The notes: generated from the sequence alone by a model not told the origin. 64,000 nucleotides of DNA from JAXLRU01 sp046330935 (GCA_046330935.1 JAXLRU010000010.1:43987-107986); one strand, 5' to 3'; positions 29,735 to 38,078 are shown, counted from the first letter of the stretch. Program-made: numbers and translations.

Positions 29735-30765
29735 GGGACGACCACCTTTCCGGCGACGGCGGGCACCGGCTCCTCGACGGGAGGCGGCGGCGGGGCAGCG
29801 GCCGGGGACTCCCCGGCCAGCAGCAGGTAGAGGACGGCCATCCGGACGGCGACGCCGTTGGAGACCTGCTCGACGATCGTCGAGCGGGGGCTGTCGGCGG
29901 CCTCGGCGGAGATCTCCAGGCCGCGGTTCATCGGGCCCGGGTGCATGACGATCGTGTGCGGCGGCAGCAGGCCCAGGCGGCGGGCGTCGAGGCCGAAGCG
30001 CCGCGAGTACTCCCGCGCGCTGGGGAAGTACGCGGCGTTCATCCGCTCGCGCTGCACGCGCAGCATCATCACGGCGTCGACGTCGCCCTCCGCCCCGGCG
30101 AGGGTGGCGTCGAGGTCGTAGGAGGTGCGGCAGGGCCACTCCTCGACGCCCACGGGCAGCAGCGTCGGCGGCGCCACGAGGACGACCTCGGCGCCCAGCG
30201 TCGTGAGCAGCAGGACGTTCGAGCGGGCCACCCGGCTGTGCAGGACGTCACCCACGATGGCGACGCGGCGACCGCTGAGGTCGCGGCCGAGCCCCTCCGG
30301 GGCGTCAGGGCCCGCGGCGAGGTGGCGGCGCAGGGTGAAGGCGTCGAGCAGGGCCTGGGTGGGGTGCTCGTGGGTGCCGTCACCGGCGTTGACGACGGCC
30401 CCGCGTAGCCAGCCGGAGTGGGCCAGGCGGTGGGGCGCCCCCGAGGCGTGGTGGCGCACCACGACGGCGTCGGCACCCATCGCCTGCAGCGTCAGGGCCG
30501 TGTCCTTCAGGCTCTCGCCCTTGGACACGCTGGAACCCTTGGCGGAGAAGTTGATCACGTCGGCCGACAGTCGCTTGGCGGCCGCCTCGAAGCTGATCCG
30601 CGTGCGCGTGGAGTCCTCGTAGAAGAGGTTGACGACGGTGCGCCCGCGCAGCGTCGGCAGCTTCTTGATCTCACGCTGCTGGGTGGAGGACATCCGGGCC
30701 GCGACATCGAGGACGTGGACGGCCGTGTCGTGGTCGAGGTCGGCGGTGGACAGCAGGTGCCGCAT
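29731..30765 (-). CDS. pyrB: aspartate carbamoyltransferase catalytic subunit
   Basis: This 344-aa enzyme makes carbamoyl-aspartate. The carbamoyl-phosphate loop FYEDSTRTRISFE, the Lys-bearing SSVSKGESLKDT and HPTQALLDAF are all present. No PyrI regulatory subunit gene is found nearby. The C-terminus has a Pro-rich tail of about 25 residues (AAAPPPPPVEEPVP) that the catalytic fold does not need. The ATG overlaps the pyrR stop by one base (TGATG). Confidence 0.96.
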   Translation of the reverse strand: MRHLLSTADLDHDTAVHVLDVAARMSSTQQREIKKLPTLRGRTVVNLFYEDSTRTRISFEAAAKRLSADVINFSAKGSSVSKGESLKDTALTLQAMGADAVVVRHHASGAPHRLAHSGWLRGAVVNAGDGTHEHPTQALLDAFTLRRHLAAGPDAPEGLGRDLSGRRVAIVGDVLHSRVARSNVLLLTTLGAEVVLVAPPTLLPVGVEEWPCRTSYDLDATLAGAEGDVDAVMMLRVQRERMNAAYFPSAREYSRRFGLDARRLGLLPPHTIVMHPGPMNRGLEISAEAADSPRSTIVEQVSNGVAVRMAVLYLLLAGESPAAAPPPPPVEEPVPAVAGKVVVP

Positions 30766-31457
30766 CACCGCAGGGCCCCCTCGCCGCCGGCCGTCACCGG
30801 CTGCTCGATCACCACGGCGTCGGCGCCGTCGGTCTCCACGAGGTGCACCCGTACCCGTTCGGTGTGGGCCGTCGGGAGGTTCTTGCCCACGTGGTCGGCG
30901 CGAATGGGGAGGTCGCGGTGCCCGCGGTCGACGAGGACGGCGAGCCGGACGCTGCGCGGGCGGCCCAGGTCGGACAGCGCGTCGAGCGCGGCGCGGATCG
31001 TGCGGCCGGAGTAGAGGACGTCGTCGACGAGGACGACGCAGCGGTCGTCGACGCCCGCCTCGGGCAGGTCGGTGAAGGCGATCGTCCGCACGGGGCCGCG
31101 GCCGAGGTCGTCGCGGTGCATCGTGATGTCGAGGCTGCCCACCGGGACGTCCACGCCCTCGATCTCGGACAACCGGCGGGCGAGCCGGCGGGCGAGGGTG
31201 ACGCCCCGGGTGGGGATCCCGAGGACGACGAGCCCCTCGGCGCCCTTGTTGCGCTCGAGGATCTCGTGGGCGATCCGGGTCATCGCCCGGCGGATCTCGG
31301 CGGCTTCGAGGACGGTGCGGCGCACCGGGGGCGGCGGCCCCTCGACCGGCGAGGGCACCACCGCGGCTGCGGGGGCCACACCACCGGGGGCGCCGGCGAG
31401 GTCGACGACCTCGCGGAACGGATCGGTCTCGGGCTCGTGACGACGCACGGCGTCCAC
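30765..31457 (-). CDS. pyrR: pyr operon regulator / uracil phosphoribosyltransferase
   Basis: This 230-aa PRPP-fold protein binds pyr mRNA when UMP is high and also has weak UPRTase activity. The PRPP loop is VVLVDDVLYSGRTIRAAL, and the RNA-binding family segment TRIAHEILERNKGA is present. The first 45 residues are a Pro/Ala-rich extension not found in the Bacillus protein. The GTG at 31457 has GGGAGG in front of it. A PyrR-type RNA hairpin lies directly upstream of that site, pointing to autoregulation of the whole operon. Confidence 0.95.
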   Translation of the reverse strand: MDAVRRHEPETDPFREVVDLAGAPGGVAPAAAVVPSPVEGPPPPVRRTVLEAAEIRRAMTRIAHEILERNKGAEGLVVLGIPTRGVTLARRLARRLSEIEGVDVPVGSLDITMHRDDLGRGPVRTIAFTDLPEAGVDDRCVVLVDDVLYSGRTIRAALDALSDLGRPRSVRLAVLVDRGHRDLPIRADHVGKNLPTAHTERVRVHLVETDGADAVVIEQPVTAGGEGALR

Positions 31458-31471
31458 GTCCCGCCTCCCTT

Positions 31472-31490
31472 CCCCGCCTCACGGGACGGG
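31472..31490 (-). promoter_or_regulatory. PyrR-binding RNA hairpin in the pyr leader
   Basis: On the minus strand CCCGTC-CCGTGA-GGCGGGG makes a 6-pair stem with a 6-base loop. It contains UCCCGUGAGG, an exact fit to the PyrR-binding consensus UCCnGnGAGG. Its 3' edge is a few bases from the GGGAGG ribosome-binding site of pyrR, with no terminator between, so translational repression (as described for mycobacteria) is more likely than attenuation. Confidence 0.7.
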
Positions 31491-31653
31491 TGTTAAAGGT
31501 TGGGCGTACGGCTCGCGGCAGCGCTGCAGATCACGGTCGGACGGGAGGGGACGACGAGTTCGGCCTCGGCCTTACGGACACGTCCGGTACACGGACACAC
31601 CGTCCCAACACGCCTGCCACCGATCCCTGCCGGAGGCCGCGGGTGCCGACGGC

Positions 31654-31681
31654 AGCCTATCAGCGCGTGACGTCGGCTCAG
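31654..31681 (-). promoter_or_regulatory. candidate pyr operon promoter
   Basis: The minus strand has CTGAGC, 16 bases, then TAGGCT preceded by TGA (extended -10), a reasonable housekeeping promoter. It would start the transcript about 190 bases before pyrR. The -35 box is only a partial match. Confidence 0.4.
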
Positions 31682-31767
31682 GTGGTGGGGGGGTCGACCG
31701 GACGCTCCGTGTGCGCTTTTCGGCGGGACACCCGAAGGTTTTTGGCGATTGAGCTTGACGAACTAAG

Positions 31768-31780
31768 TAACTCTCCGTGA
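31768..31780 (+). promoter_or_regulatory. BldD box upstream of bldD (autoregulation)
   Basis: TAACTC-T-CCGTGA fits the BldD operator TnACnC(A/T)GnGTnA at all fixed positions but one. It lies 11-23 bases before the bldD ATG and just after TTGACG/TAAGTA promoter-like elements, where a bound dimer would block transcription. Autorepression of bldD is known in Streptomyces. No Shine-Dalgarno sequence is seen before the ATG. Confidence 0.6.
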
Positions 31781-31790
31781 CGATCTCGCC

Positions 31791-32288
31791 ATGGCCTCCG
31801 ACTACGCAAGGGCGCTCGGCGCCCGACTCCGCGCGATTCGCACACAACAGGGCTTGTCCCTGCACGGTGTCGAGGAGAAGTCCGAGGGTCGCTGGAAGGC
31901 GGTGGTCGTCGGCTCCTACGAGCGCGGTGACCGTGCCGTCACCGTCCAGCGGCTCGCCGAGCTCGCCGATTTCTACGGCGTGCCCGTGCAGGCGCTTCTC
32001 CCCGACGCCGCTCCGACCGGCAGCAGCGAGCCTCCTCCGAAGCTCGTCCTCGACCTCGAGCGCCTCCAGTCCGTCCCGGCCGAGAAGGCCGGGCCGCTGG
32101 CTCGTTACGCCGCGACCATCCAGGGTCAGCGCGGCGACTACAACGGCAAGGTGCTCTCGATCCGCACCGACGACCTGCGCACCCTCGCGGTCATCTACGA
32201 CGTGCCCCCGGCCGTCCTGGCCGAGCAGCTCATCGCGTGGGGCGTGCTGAACGCCGACGCGCGGCGAGCGGTGGCCGCCGAGGACTGA
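31791..32288 (+). CDS. bldD: developmental regulator BldD
   Basis: This 165-aa DNA-binding protein has an N-terminal helix-turn-helix domain (LGARLRAIRTQQGLSLHGVE through WKAVVVGSYERG) and a C-terminal domain that dimerises around a c-di-GMP tetramer. The c-di-GMP-binding signature RGD-x8-RxxD is intact: RGD, then YNGKVLSI, then RTDD. In Streptomyces it represses sporulation genes while c-di-GMP is high. The gene stands alone, divergent from the pyr operon, with a BldD box in its promoter. A strong hairpin follows its stop. Confidence 0.96.
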   Translation: MASDYARALGARLRAIRTQQGLSLHGVEEKSEGRWKAVVVGSYERGDRAVTVQRLAELADFYGVPVQALLPDAAPTGSSEPPPKLVLDLERLQSVPAEKAGPLARYAATIQGQRGDYNGKVLSIRTDDLRTLAVIYDVPPAVLAEQLIAWGVLNADARRAVAAED

Positions 32289-32312
32289 GCGCGCCCGCGC
32301 CGGACCCGTCCC

Positions 32313-32353
32313 GGGCCGGTGGCAGCCTCCGCCAGGGGGGCCGCCACCGGCCC
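32313..32353. terminator. bidirectional terminator between bldD and nusB
   Basis: GGGCCGGTGGC and GCCACCGGCCC form a perfect 11-pair stem around a 19-base loop, 25 bases after the bldD stop and about 78 bases after the convergent nusB stop. Confidence 0.7.
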
Positions 32354-32430
32354 TCTGCATGGGCGGGGCGCCCTCGGCGTTGCCCGGGGCGGGGCGGGGG
32401 CCCGAGGGGCTCTCAGATCCCTGAGCGGGC

Positions 32431-32841
32431 TCAGACCTGCAGGGTCGGCTTGATGTCCTTCAGGCGCCCCAGGAGGCCGTTCACGAAGGACGGGGAGTCG
32501 TCCGTCGACAGGTCGGAGACGATCCCCACGGCCTCGTCGATCGCCACCGAGTCGGGGACGTCCTCGTTGTACAGCAGCTCCCACGCGCCGATGCGCAGCA
32601 TGCAGCGGTCGACGCCGGGCATGCGCTCCAGCGACCAGCCCTCCGCGTAGGTGGACAGCAGCTCGTCGATCACCGGCCGGCGGGCGAGCACGCCCTCGAC
32701 GACGTCGACGGCGTACTGCGGCAGGGGGCGCTCCGGATCGGCGACCCTGCGGGCCAGGACCTCCCGCGGGTCGATCCGGCGCTGCTCGGCCTCGAACAGG
32801 ACGTCGAGGGCCCGGCGACGGGCCTTGTTGCGGGCACCCAT
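32431..32841 (-). CDS. nusB: transcription antitermination factor NusB
   Basis: This 136-aa helical RNA-binding protein joins NusE (S10) on boxA during rRNA transcription. The conserved start GARNKARRRALDVLFEAE and the PDSVAIDEAVGIVSDLSTDD / SFVNGLLGRL segments identify it. The ATG at 32841 is chosen; a GTG seven codons upstream (32862) is also possible. It lies downstream of efp, separated by a hairpin. Confidence 0.93.
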   Translation of the reverse strand: MGARNKARRRALDVLFEAEQRRIDPREVLARRVADPERPLPQYAVDVVEGVLARRPVIDELLSTYAEGWSLERMPGVDRCMLRIGAWELLYNEDVPDSVAIDEAVGIVSDLSTDDSPSFVNGLLGRLKDIKPTLQV

Positions 32842-32869
32842 CGGGTTGCCTGCCTTCCTCACGGCCGAG

Positions 32870-32912
32870 CCCCGCCCCGGGCCGCGTCGTGCGCGGCCGG
32901 GACGGGGCGGGG
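32870..32912 (-). terminator. hairpin between efp and nusB
   Basis: CCCCGCCCC...GGGGCGGGG plus the inner GGCCGCG / CGCGGCC arms form a long imperfect GC stem directly after the efp stop (32924). It may end part of the efp transcripts before nusB. If the GTG at 32862 is the nusB start, this hairpin sits directly upstream of it. Confidence 0.5.
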
Positions 32913-32923
32913 GAACGGACGGG

Positions 32924-33487
32924 TCAGTCGTTGACGCGGCCGAGGTAGTCCCCGGTGCGCGTGTCGACCTTCACCTTGGTGCCGGTCTCCAGGAACAGCG
33001 GCACGGCGATCTCGTAGCCGGTCTCGACCGTGGCGGGCTTGGTGCCGCCGGTGGAGCGGTCGCCCTGCAGGCCGGGCTCGGTGTAGGTGATCTCGAGGAC
33101 GACCGAGGTGGGCAGCTCGACGTACAGCGGCAGTCCGTCGTGGACGGCGACGATCGCCTCCTGGTTCTCCAGGAGGAAGTTGGCGGCGTCCCCGACCGTC
33201 TCGGCGGGGATCGTCATCTGGTCGTAGGACGAGGTGTCCATGAAGACGAAGTCGTTGCCGTCCTTGTACAGGTACTGCATGTCGCGCTTGTCGACGGTCG
33301 CGGTCTCGACCTTCGTGCCGGCGTTGAAGGTCTTGTCGACCACCTTGCCCGACAGGACGTTCTTCAGCTTGGTGCGCACGAAGGCGCCGCCCTTACCGGG
33401 CTTGACGTGCTGGAACTCGACGACGGCCCACAGCTGCCCGTCGAGGTTGAGCACCAGGCCGTTCTTCAGGTCGTTGGTCGTGGCCAC
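32924..33487 (-). CDS. efp: elongation factor P
   Basis: This 187-aa protein of three OB-like domains relieves ribosomes stalled at polyproline. The tip loop is HVKPGKGGAF, with Lys at the position modified in other bacteria. No EpmA- or YmfI-type modifier is nearby, which agrees with reports that actinobacterial EF-P works unmodified. The end GDYLGRVND is normal. This is a plausible need: several proteins in this window (PyrB, PilT, the RibDE linker) contain polyproline runs. The GTG start has GAGGA upstream. Confidence 0.97.
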   Translation of the reverse strand: MATTNDLKNGLVLNLDGQLWAVVEFQHVKPGKGGAFVRTKLKNVLSGKVVDKTFNAGTKVETATVDKRDMQYLYKDGNDFVFMDTSSYDQMTIPAETVGDAANFLLENQEAIVAVHDGLPLYVELPTSVVLEITYTEPGLQGDRSTGGTKPATVETGYEIAVPLFLETGTKVKVDTRTGDYLGRVND

Positions 33488-33655
33488 GCGGCAGTCCTCG
33501 GGATCGGTCTCACGGATGTCTCACGGATGCGGCCGTCCCGCGCCCCGGTGGGTGTCGTCGACGTGCGACGACCCGCGGCGACGGCCGCCCAAGACTACCT
33601 CCTCCGCGCGCGCACCCTCCTCGGCAGCCGCGCGGCCCCTCGCGGGCGGGCGCTT

Positions 33656-34111
33656 TCAGGCCAGGCGCGAGGCCACCGCGCGCAGCGCGAGGGTGTAGCT
33701 GTGGCGGCCGAACCCGGCGATCGTGCCCGTGCTGACGCCGGCCACGACACTGGTGTGCCGGAACTCCTCGCGCGCGGCGGGGTTGCTCAGGTGCACCTCC
33801 ACCACCACCAGCCCGGCACCGCTGACCTGGGCCAGCGCGTCGCGCACGGCGTAGGAGTAGTGCGTGAACGCGGCCGGGTTGAGCACCACGTGGGCGGCGG
33901 CGTCCACGGCCTCGTGCAACCAGCCGACGAGCTCACCCTCGTGGTCGGTCTGGCGCAGCTCCACGTCCAGGCCGAGCTCGGCGCCCAGCGCGACGCACTC
34001 CGCCGCGATGTCGGCGAGGGTCGTCCGGCCGTAGATCTCGGGTTCGCGGACGCCGAGACGGCCGAGGTTGGGCCCGTTGAGGACGAGGACGCGGGGGCGC
34101 GGTGAGCTCAC
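33656..34111 (-). CDS. aroQ: 3-dehydroquinate dehydratase, type II
   Basis: This 151-aa dodecameric enzyme performs the third step of the shikimate pathway. The catalytic Tyr is in REPEIYGRTT (the flexible lid), the Asn in VLNPAAFTHYSYA, and the His in VEVHLSN. The N-terminus RVLVLNGPNLGRLGVR is a family hallmark. It is separated from aroB by the flotillin/NfeD pair and from efp by 168 bases. Confidence 0.95.
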   Translation of the reverse strand: MSSPRPRVLVLNGPNLGRLGVREPEIYGRTTLADIAAECVALGAELGLDVELRQTDHEGELVGWLHEAVDAAAHVVLNPAAFTHYSYAVRDALAQVSGAGLVVVEVHLSNPAAREEFRHTSVVAGVSTGTIAGFGRHSYTLALRAVASRLA

Positions 34112-34140
34112 GTCGACGCAGGCTAGCGGGTGCCCCGGGA

Positions 34141-34174
34141 GGTGGTGGGCCGGGCGCGCGCCCCACCCACCACC
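34141..34174 (-). terminator. hairpin terminator after the flotillin gene
   Basis: GGTGGTGGG / CCCACCACC is a 9-pair stem with a GC-rich loop, between the flotillin stop (34183) and the aroQ start (34111). Confidence 0.55.
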
Positions 34175-34182
34175 ACGAGGCC

Positions 34183-35703
34183 TCAGACCGACGTCGACGT
34201 CCCGGCGGCGACGGCCGGCACGGTGGCCGCGGGAGCGGGCGTGGCGCCTGCGGGCGCCGCGGTGTCGGCCATCATCGTCTTGACCATCTGGAGCCCTGCC
34301 AGCCCCTGGCCGACCAGCGAGGTCAGCATCTCGGTGACGCCGTCCGCCCCGTTGAGGACGTGCATCGAGCCCACGCCCTCGAACGCCTTGGCGGCGTTCG
34401 CCACGATCGCCGGGTAGTTCTCGGCGATCTGCTGCAGGACCACCGCCTCGGGGTTGGTCGCCAGGGCCTCGGCCCGCTTCGCGATCGCCTCGGCCTCGGC
34501 CAGGCCCCGCGCGCGGATCGCCTCACCCTCGGCCTCACCGGTGGCGCGGATGGCGCTGGCCTGTGCCTCACCCGCGGCCTGGGCCGCCGCCGCCTGCGCC
34601 TCACCCTCCAGCCGCAGCGCGTCGGCGAGCGCCGCACGCCGCGCCTTCTCCGCCTCACCCGTGAGCCGCACCCGGGCGGCCTCTGCCTCCGCGGCCGCGA
34701 TCGCGCTGGCCCGGTTGGCCTCCGCCTCGGCGATGGCCGCGTTGCGCGCGCCCTGGGCGACCTGCTCGACGCGGTACCGCTCGGCGTCGGCCGGCTTGCG
34801 CACCATCGTCTCCAGCTCCCGCTCGGTCAGCGCGGCCTGCCGGACGGCGACCTTCTCGCGCTCGAGGAGGACCGCCTGGTCGCGCTCCGCCTGGGCGAGC
34901 GGACCGGCCGAGGCCGCCTGCGCCGTCGCGGCGTCCGTCTCCGCCTTGATCTCCGACTGGCGCAGGGCCAGCACCCGCTGGGCGTCGGCGATCTGCTGCT
35001 CGGCGGCGATCCGGGCCTGCTCGGCGGCCTGGCGGGCCTGCGCCTCGGCGATCGCCGCGGCCTGGGCGACGATCGCCTGCTCGGGCCGCCCGAGGTCGCG
35101 CAGGTAGTTGCCGTCGTCGGTGATGTCCTGGATCTGGAAGGTGTCGAGCACGAGGCCCTGGCCGGTCAGGCTCGCCTCGGACTCCTCCGCCACGCGCGTG
35201 GCGAACGCGGCGCGGTCACGGATGATCTGCTCGACGGTGAGCCCGCCGACGATCGAGCGGAGCGCACCGGCGAGCACCTCCTGCGTGAAGGACTCGATCG
35301 CGTCCTGCTGGTCGAGGAAGCGCTGGGCAGCCGCGCGCACGGCGTCCTCCGTGCCTCCGATCTTCACGATCGCGATGGCGTCGAGGTTGAGCTTGATCCC
35401 CTTGGCGGAGACCGCGCCCCGGATGGTCACGCTGATCCGGCGAGCGGACAGGTCGACCGAGAACGCCTGCTTGACGAAGGGGACGACGAAGACCCCCGCC
35501 CCCATCACCACCCGCTGCCCGGACAGGTCGCGGACCAGCTCACCCGTCTCGGGATCACGGACCTGCTTGCCCTTGGAGCCGGTGACGACGATCGCCTCGT
35601 TGGGGCCGGCGATGCGGTACCGCGACACGACGACGAGCAGGGCGAGGACGAGGACGGCGACCACGAGGACGACGGCGATCAGTACGGCGGGCACGTGGGT
35701 CAC
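34183..35703 (-). CDS. flotillin-family (SPFH/Band 7) membrane scaffold protein
   Basis: This 506-aa protein has one N-terminal membrane segment (about 8-30). An SPFH/Band 7 domain follows (about 40-210, including YRIAGPNEAIVVTGSKGK and VVMGAGVFVVPFV). A long Ala/Glu-rich coiled coil (about 215-420) and a hydrophobic Ala/Thr/Pro tail complete it. This is the layout of flotillins (FloT/YuaG, YqiK), which organise membrane microdomains. It is preceded by an NfeD-like gene 78 bases upstream, the usual flotillin partner. The start is GTG. Confidence 0.92.
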   Translation of the reverse strand: MTHVPAVLIAVVLVVAVLVLALLVVVSRYRIAGPNEAIVVTGSKGKQVRDPETGELVRDLSGQRVVMGAGVFVVPFVKQAFSVDLSARRISVTIRGAVSAKGIKLNLDAIAIVKIGGTEDAVRAAAQRFLDQQDAIESFTQEVLAGALRSIVGGLTVEQIIRDRAAFATRVAEESEASLTGQGLVLDTFQIQDITDDGNYLRDLGRPEQAIVAQAAAIAEAQARQAAEQARIAAEQQIADAQRVLALRQSEIKAETDAATAQAASAGPLAQAERDQAVLLEREKVAVRQAALTERELETMVRKPADAERYRVEQVAQGARNAAIAEAEANRASAIAAAEAEAARVRLTGEAEKARRAALADALRLEGEAQAAAAQAAGEAQASAIRATGEAEGEAIRARGLAEAEAIAKRAEALATNPEAVVLQQIAENYPAIVANAAKAFEGVGSMHVLNGADGVTEMLTSLVGQGLAGLQMVKTMMADTAAPAGATPAPAATVPAVAAGTSTSV

Positions 35704-35781
35704 GGAAGGGACCTCCTGGGGTCGGCGAGGATCGCCGGACGGGCCGGGCGCATGCGGCGACCGGCAGGGGACGGTGAGGGG

Positions 35782-36288
35782 TCAGTCGGAGAGCTGCACG
35801 AGGACGGACGTCGCGGACAGCGACTCGACCACGCGCACCTTGGTGCCGGCGGGGACGGTGGCGCCGGGCCGCGCGCGGGCGTTGACCTTGAGGGGCGCCC
35901 CGGCCAGCCGGAGCGCGACCTCGCCGTAGCCGTCGGCGGGCACGGCGGTCACCACGGTGCCCGTGAGGCCGACGAGGTCGCGGGACGACGGGGTGGCGTC
36001 CGTCCCCGCGCGCATCAAGGCGCGGGTGGCCCACGCGACGGGCGCGGCGAGGACGAGCCCTCCGCCGAGTCCGGCGAGGGCAGCCGGTCCGCCGTCGGCG
36101 CCGCGCGAGGCCGCAAGGCCACCGGCGGCTCCGAACGCGCACAGGAAGGCCCCGACCACGGGGCCGCTGAGCCACTCCCCCGCGCCGAGCGCGTCGGCCA
36201 CGCCGAGACCGTCGACGACGTCGTGCACCAGCAGCGACACCAGCAACAGCGTCAGGCCGAGCCCTGCCACCACCCACCAGCCGAGCAC
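35782..36288 (-). CDS. NfeD-like membrane protein with C-terminal OB fold
   Basis: This 168-aa protein has an N-terminal membrane helix (WWVVAGLGLTLLLVSLLV), further hydrophobic segments to about residue 90, and a C-terminal OB-type domain (LVGLTGTVVTAVPADGYGEV ... VNARARPGATVPAGTKVRVV). The G-x-G/A-x-V-turn pattern is that of NfeD/YqiJ proteins, which occur as operon partners of flotillins. The GTG start follows a GGAGG box. I am fairly sure of the pairing and less sure of the exact NfeD subfamily. Confidence 0.75.
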   Translation of the reverse strand: MLGWWVVAGLGLTLLLVSLLVHDVVDGLGVADALGAGEWLSGPVVGAFLCAFGAAGGLAASRGADGGPAALAGLGGGLVLAAPVAWATRALMRAGTDATPSSRDLVGLTGTVVTAVPADGYGEVALRLAGAPLKVNARARPGATVPAGTKVRVVESLSATSVLVQLSD

Positions 36289-36426
36289 GGCCCGCCTCCG
36301 GTCCTCGCGACAGGGACGGCGGGTTCCCGCCGTCCGTCGACAACGGTGCAGTGGACGCGCGCCGAGCGCGTTCGGATCCCGCGAACCGCCGCCGGAATCA
36401 GGCGAAGGTCACCCGGGTGGGTGAGC

Positions 36427-37545
36427 TCAGACCGCCAGGGTCGCGTAGGCGGCGCGCAGCAGGCCCTCGTCGGGGCCCTCCAACCGCTCGGGCCGGGCCA
36501 GCTCGTCCAGGACGACGAACCGCAGCTGGTCGCCGCGGGTCTTCTTGTCGCGGCGCATGGCCTCCAGCAGTGCCGGCCAGCGGCCGTCGGCGTAGGTGAG
36601 CGGGAGGCCCAGCTCGCCGAGCACGCTGCGGTGGCGGGCCACGAGGTCAGCGGGCGTGCGGCCTGCGAGCCTGCCCACCTCCGCGGCGAAGATCATGCCG
36701 ACGCTCACCGCGGCCCCGTGCCGCCAGGTGTAGTGCTCCACCTGCTCGACGGCGTGGGCGAAGGTGTGCCCGTAGTTGAGGATCTCGCGCAGCCAGGACT
36801 CCTTGAGGTCGCGCGTGACCACGTCCGCCTTCACCGCGATGCTGCGCTCGACCAGCTCGCGCAGGGTCGCCGACGACCAGTCCCGCGCACCGGCCGGGTC
36901 CCGCTCGACGAGGTCGAGGATCGCCGGGTCCGCGATGAACCCCGTCTTGACCACCTCGGCCAGGCCGCAGACGAGCTCCGGCACCGGCAGGGTCGCGAGC
37001 AGGTCGAGGTCGCAGAGCACGCCCGCGGGCGGGTGGAAGGCGCCGACGAGGTTCTTGCCCTCGTCGGTGTTGATGCCCGTCTTGCCGCCCACCGCCGCGT
37101 CGACCATGGCCAGGACGGTCGTGGGCACGTGCACGACCCGGACGCCGCGCAGCCAGGTCGCGGCGACGAAGCCCGCGAGGTCGGTGACCGCTCCCCCGCC
37201 CACGCCGATGACGGCGTCGCTGCGGGTGAAGCCGGCCAGGCCGAGTGCCTGCCAGCACCCGGCGAGGGTCTGCGCGGTCTTGGCGGCCTCGGCGTCGGGC
37301 ACCTGGTGGGCGAACGCCTGCACGCCCGCGGCCTCAAGCGCCGCGACCATCGCGAGCGCGGGGGCCTGCGGCTGCGCGCCGTGGACCACCATCACCCGGC
37401 GCGCCCCGTCGAGCAGCGCGACGGCGCGCTCGGCGAGCCCCGTCCCGACGAGCACGTCGTAGGAGTTGGGGCCGGCGGGGTCCCCGGCCTCCCCCTCGCC
37501 CACCCGGATCGTCGTGGTGCGCTGTCCCTCGACGCGCGGAGTCAT
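36427..37545 (-). CDS. aroB: 3-dehydroquinate synthase
   Basis: This 372-aa NAD- and zinc-dependent enzyme performs the second shikimate step. Hallmarks are VIGVGGGAVTDLAGF, VPTTVLAMVDAAVGGKTGIN, and the zinc ligands around AEVVKTGFI and LNYGHTFAHAVE. The ATG at 37545 overlaps the aroK stop (ATGA). It is the last gene of the aroC-aroK-aroB run; 138 bases without a clear signal separate it from the NfeD gene. Confidence 0.96.
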   Translation of the reverse strand: MTPRVEGQRTTTIRVGEGEAGDPAGPNSYDVLVGTGLAERAVALLDGARRVMVVHGAQPQAPALAMVAALEAAGVQAFAHQVPDAEAAKTAQTLAGCWQALGLAGFTRSDAVIGVGGGAVTDLAGFVAATWLRGVRVVHVPTTVLAMVDAAVGGKTGINTDEGKNLVGAFHPPAGVLCDLDLLATLPVPELVCGLAEVVKTGFIADPAILDLVERDPAGARDWSSATLRELVERSIAVKADVVTRDLKESWLREILNYGHTFAHAVEQVEHYTWRHGAAVSVGMIFAAEVGRLAGRTPADLVARHRSVLGELGLPLTYADGRWPALLEAMRRDKKTRGDQLRFVVLDELARPERLEGPDEGLLRAAYATLAV

Positions 37546-38078
37546 CCCCGTTCCCCTTCCTCGGCCGCGGTCAGAGCGGCGTCGATGTCGGCGGCCACCT
37601 CGTCGGGGCTGCGCCCGTCGGTGCTCACCTGGACCACGCCGACCCGCTCGTAGACGGGCCTGCGCGCCTCCATCAGGCGGTGCCACTGCGCGCGCGGGTT
37701 GCCGATGAGCAGCGGACGGTCACGGTTGAGGCCGATCCTGCGGGCCGCCTCGGCGAGGCTGACGTCGAGGAACACCACCCGGTGCCCGGCCAGGGCCGCC
37801 TCGGTGCGCGGGTCCATCACGGCGCCGCCGCCGAGCGACACCACGCCCGCGTGCTCCGCCAGAGCGGCGACGACGGCCTCACGCTCCCACTCGCGGAACA
37901 CCGGCTCGCCGTCGACGACGAAGATGTCCGCGATCGCGCGCCCGGCCCGGCGCTCGACGTCGGTGTCGGTGTCGCGCACCGCCACGCCCCACCGGCGCGC
38001 CAGGGCCTCGGCCACGGTGGACTTGCCCGATCCGGGCGGCCCCACGAGCACCGCCAGGGGGCGCGAGCCGGCGCTCAC
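37542..38078 (-). CDS. aroK: shikimate kinase
   Basis: This 178-aa P-loop kinase phosphorylates shikimate. The Walker A motif GPPGSGKST, the substrate-binding Asp in RDTDTDVERR, GEPVFREWE and the SLGGGAV turn are all intact, as is the lid Arg in NRDRPLL. The GTG start overlaps the aroC stop by 4 bases, and its own stop overlaps aroB. Confidence 0.96.
   Translation of the reverse strand: MSAGSRPLAVLVGPPGSGKSTVAEALARRWGVAVRDTDTDVERRAGRAIADIFVVDGEPVFREWEREAVVAALAEHAGVVSLGGGAVMDPRTEAALAGHRVVFLDVSLAEAARRIGLNRDRPLLIGNPRAQWHRLMEARRPVYERVGVVQVSTDGRSPDEVAADIDAALTAAEEGERG

Larger units (their letters stand above)
31458..31790. other. intergenic region between the divergent pyr operon and bldD
   Basis: This 333-base gap has no gene. 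On the minus side it carries a candidate pyr promoter (31654-31681), a leader of about 180 bases and the PyrR-binding hairpin beside pyrR. On the plus side it carries the bldD promoter region with a BldD box. A repeat of CGGACACGTCCG and ACGGACAC elements near 31575-31600 in the pyr leader is unexplained. Confidence 0.6.

Noticed and set aside
34102..37653. A 1183-codon plus-strand open frame across aroQ, flotillin, NfeD and aroB
   Set aside because: It spans several real genes on the opposite strand and their gaps and has shadow composition, so it is not a gene.
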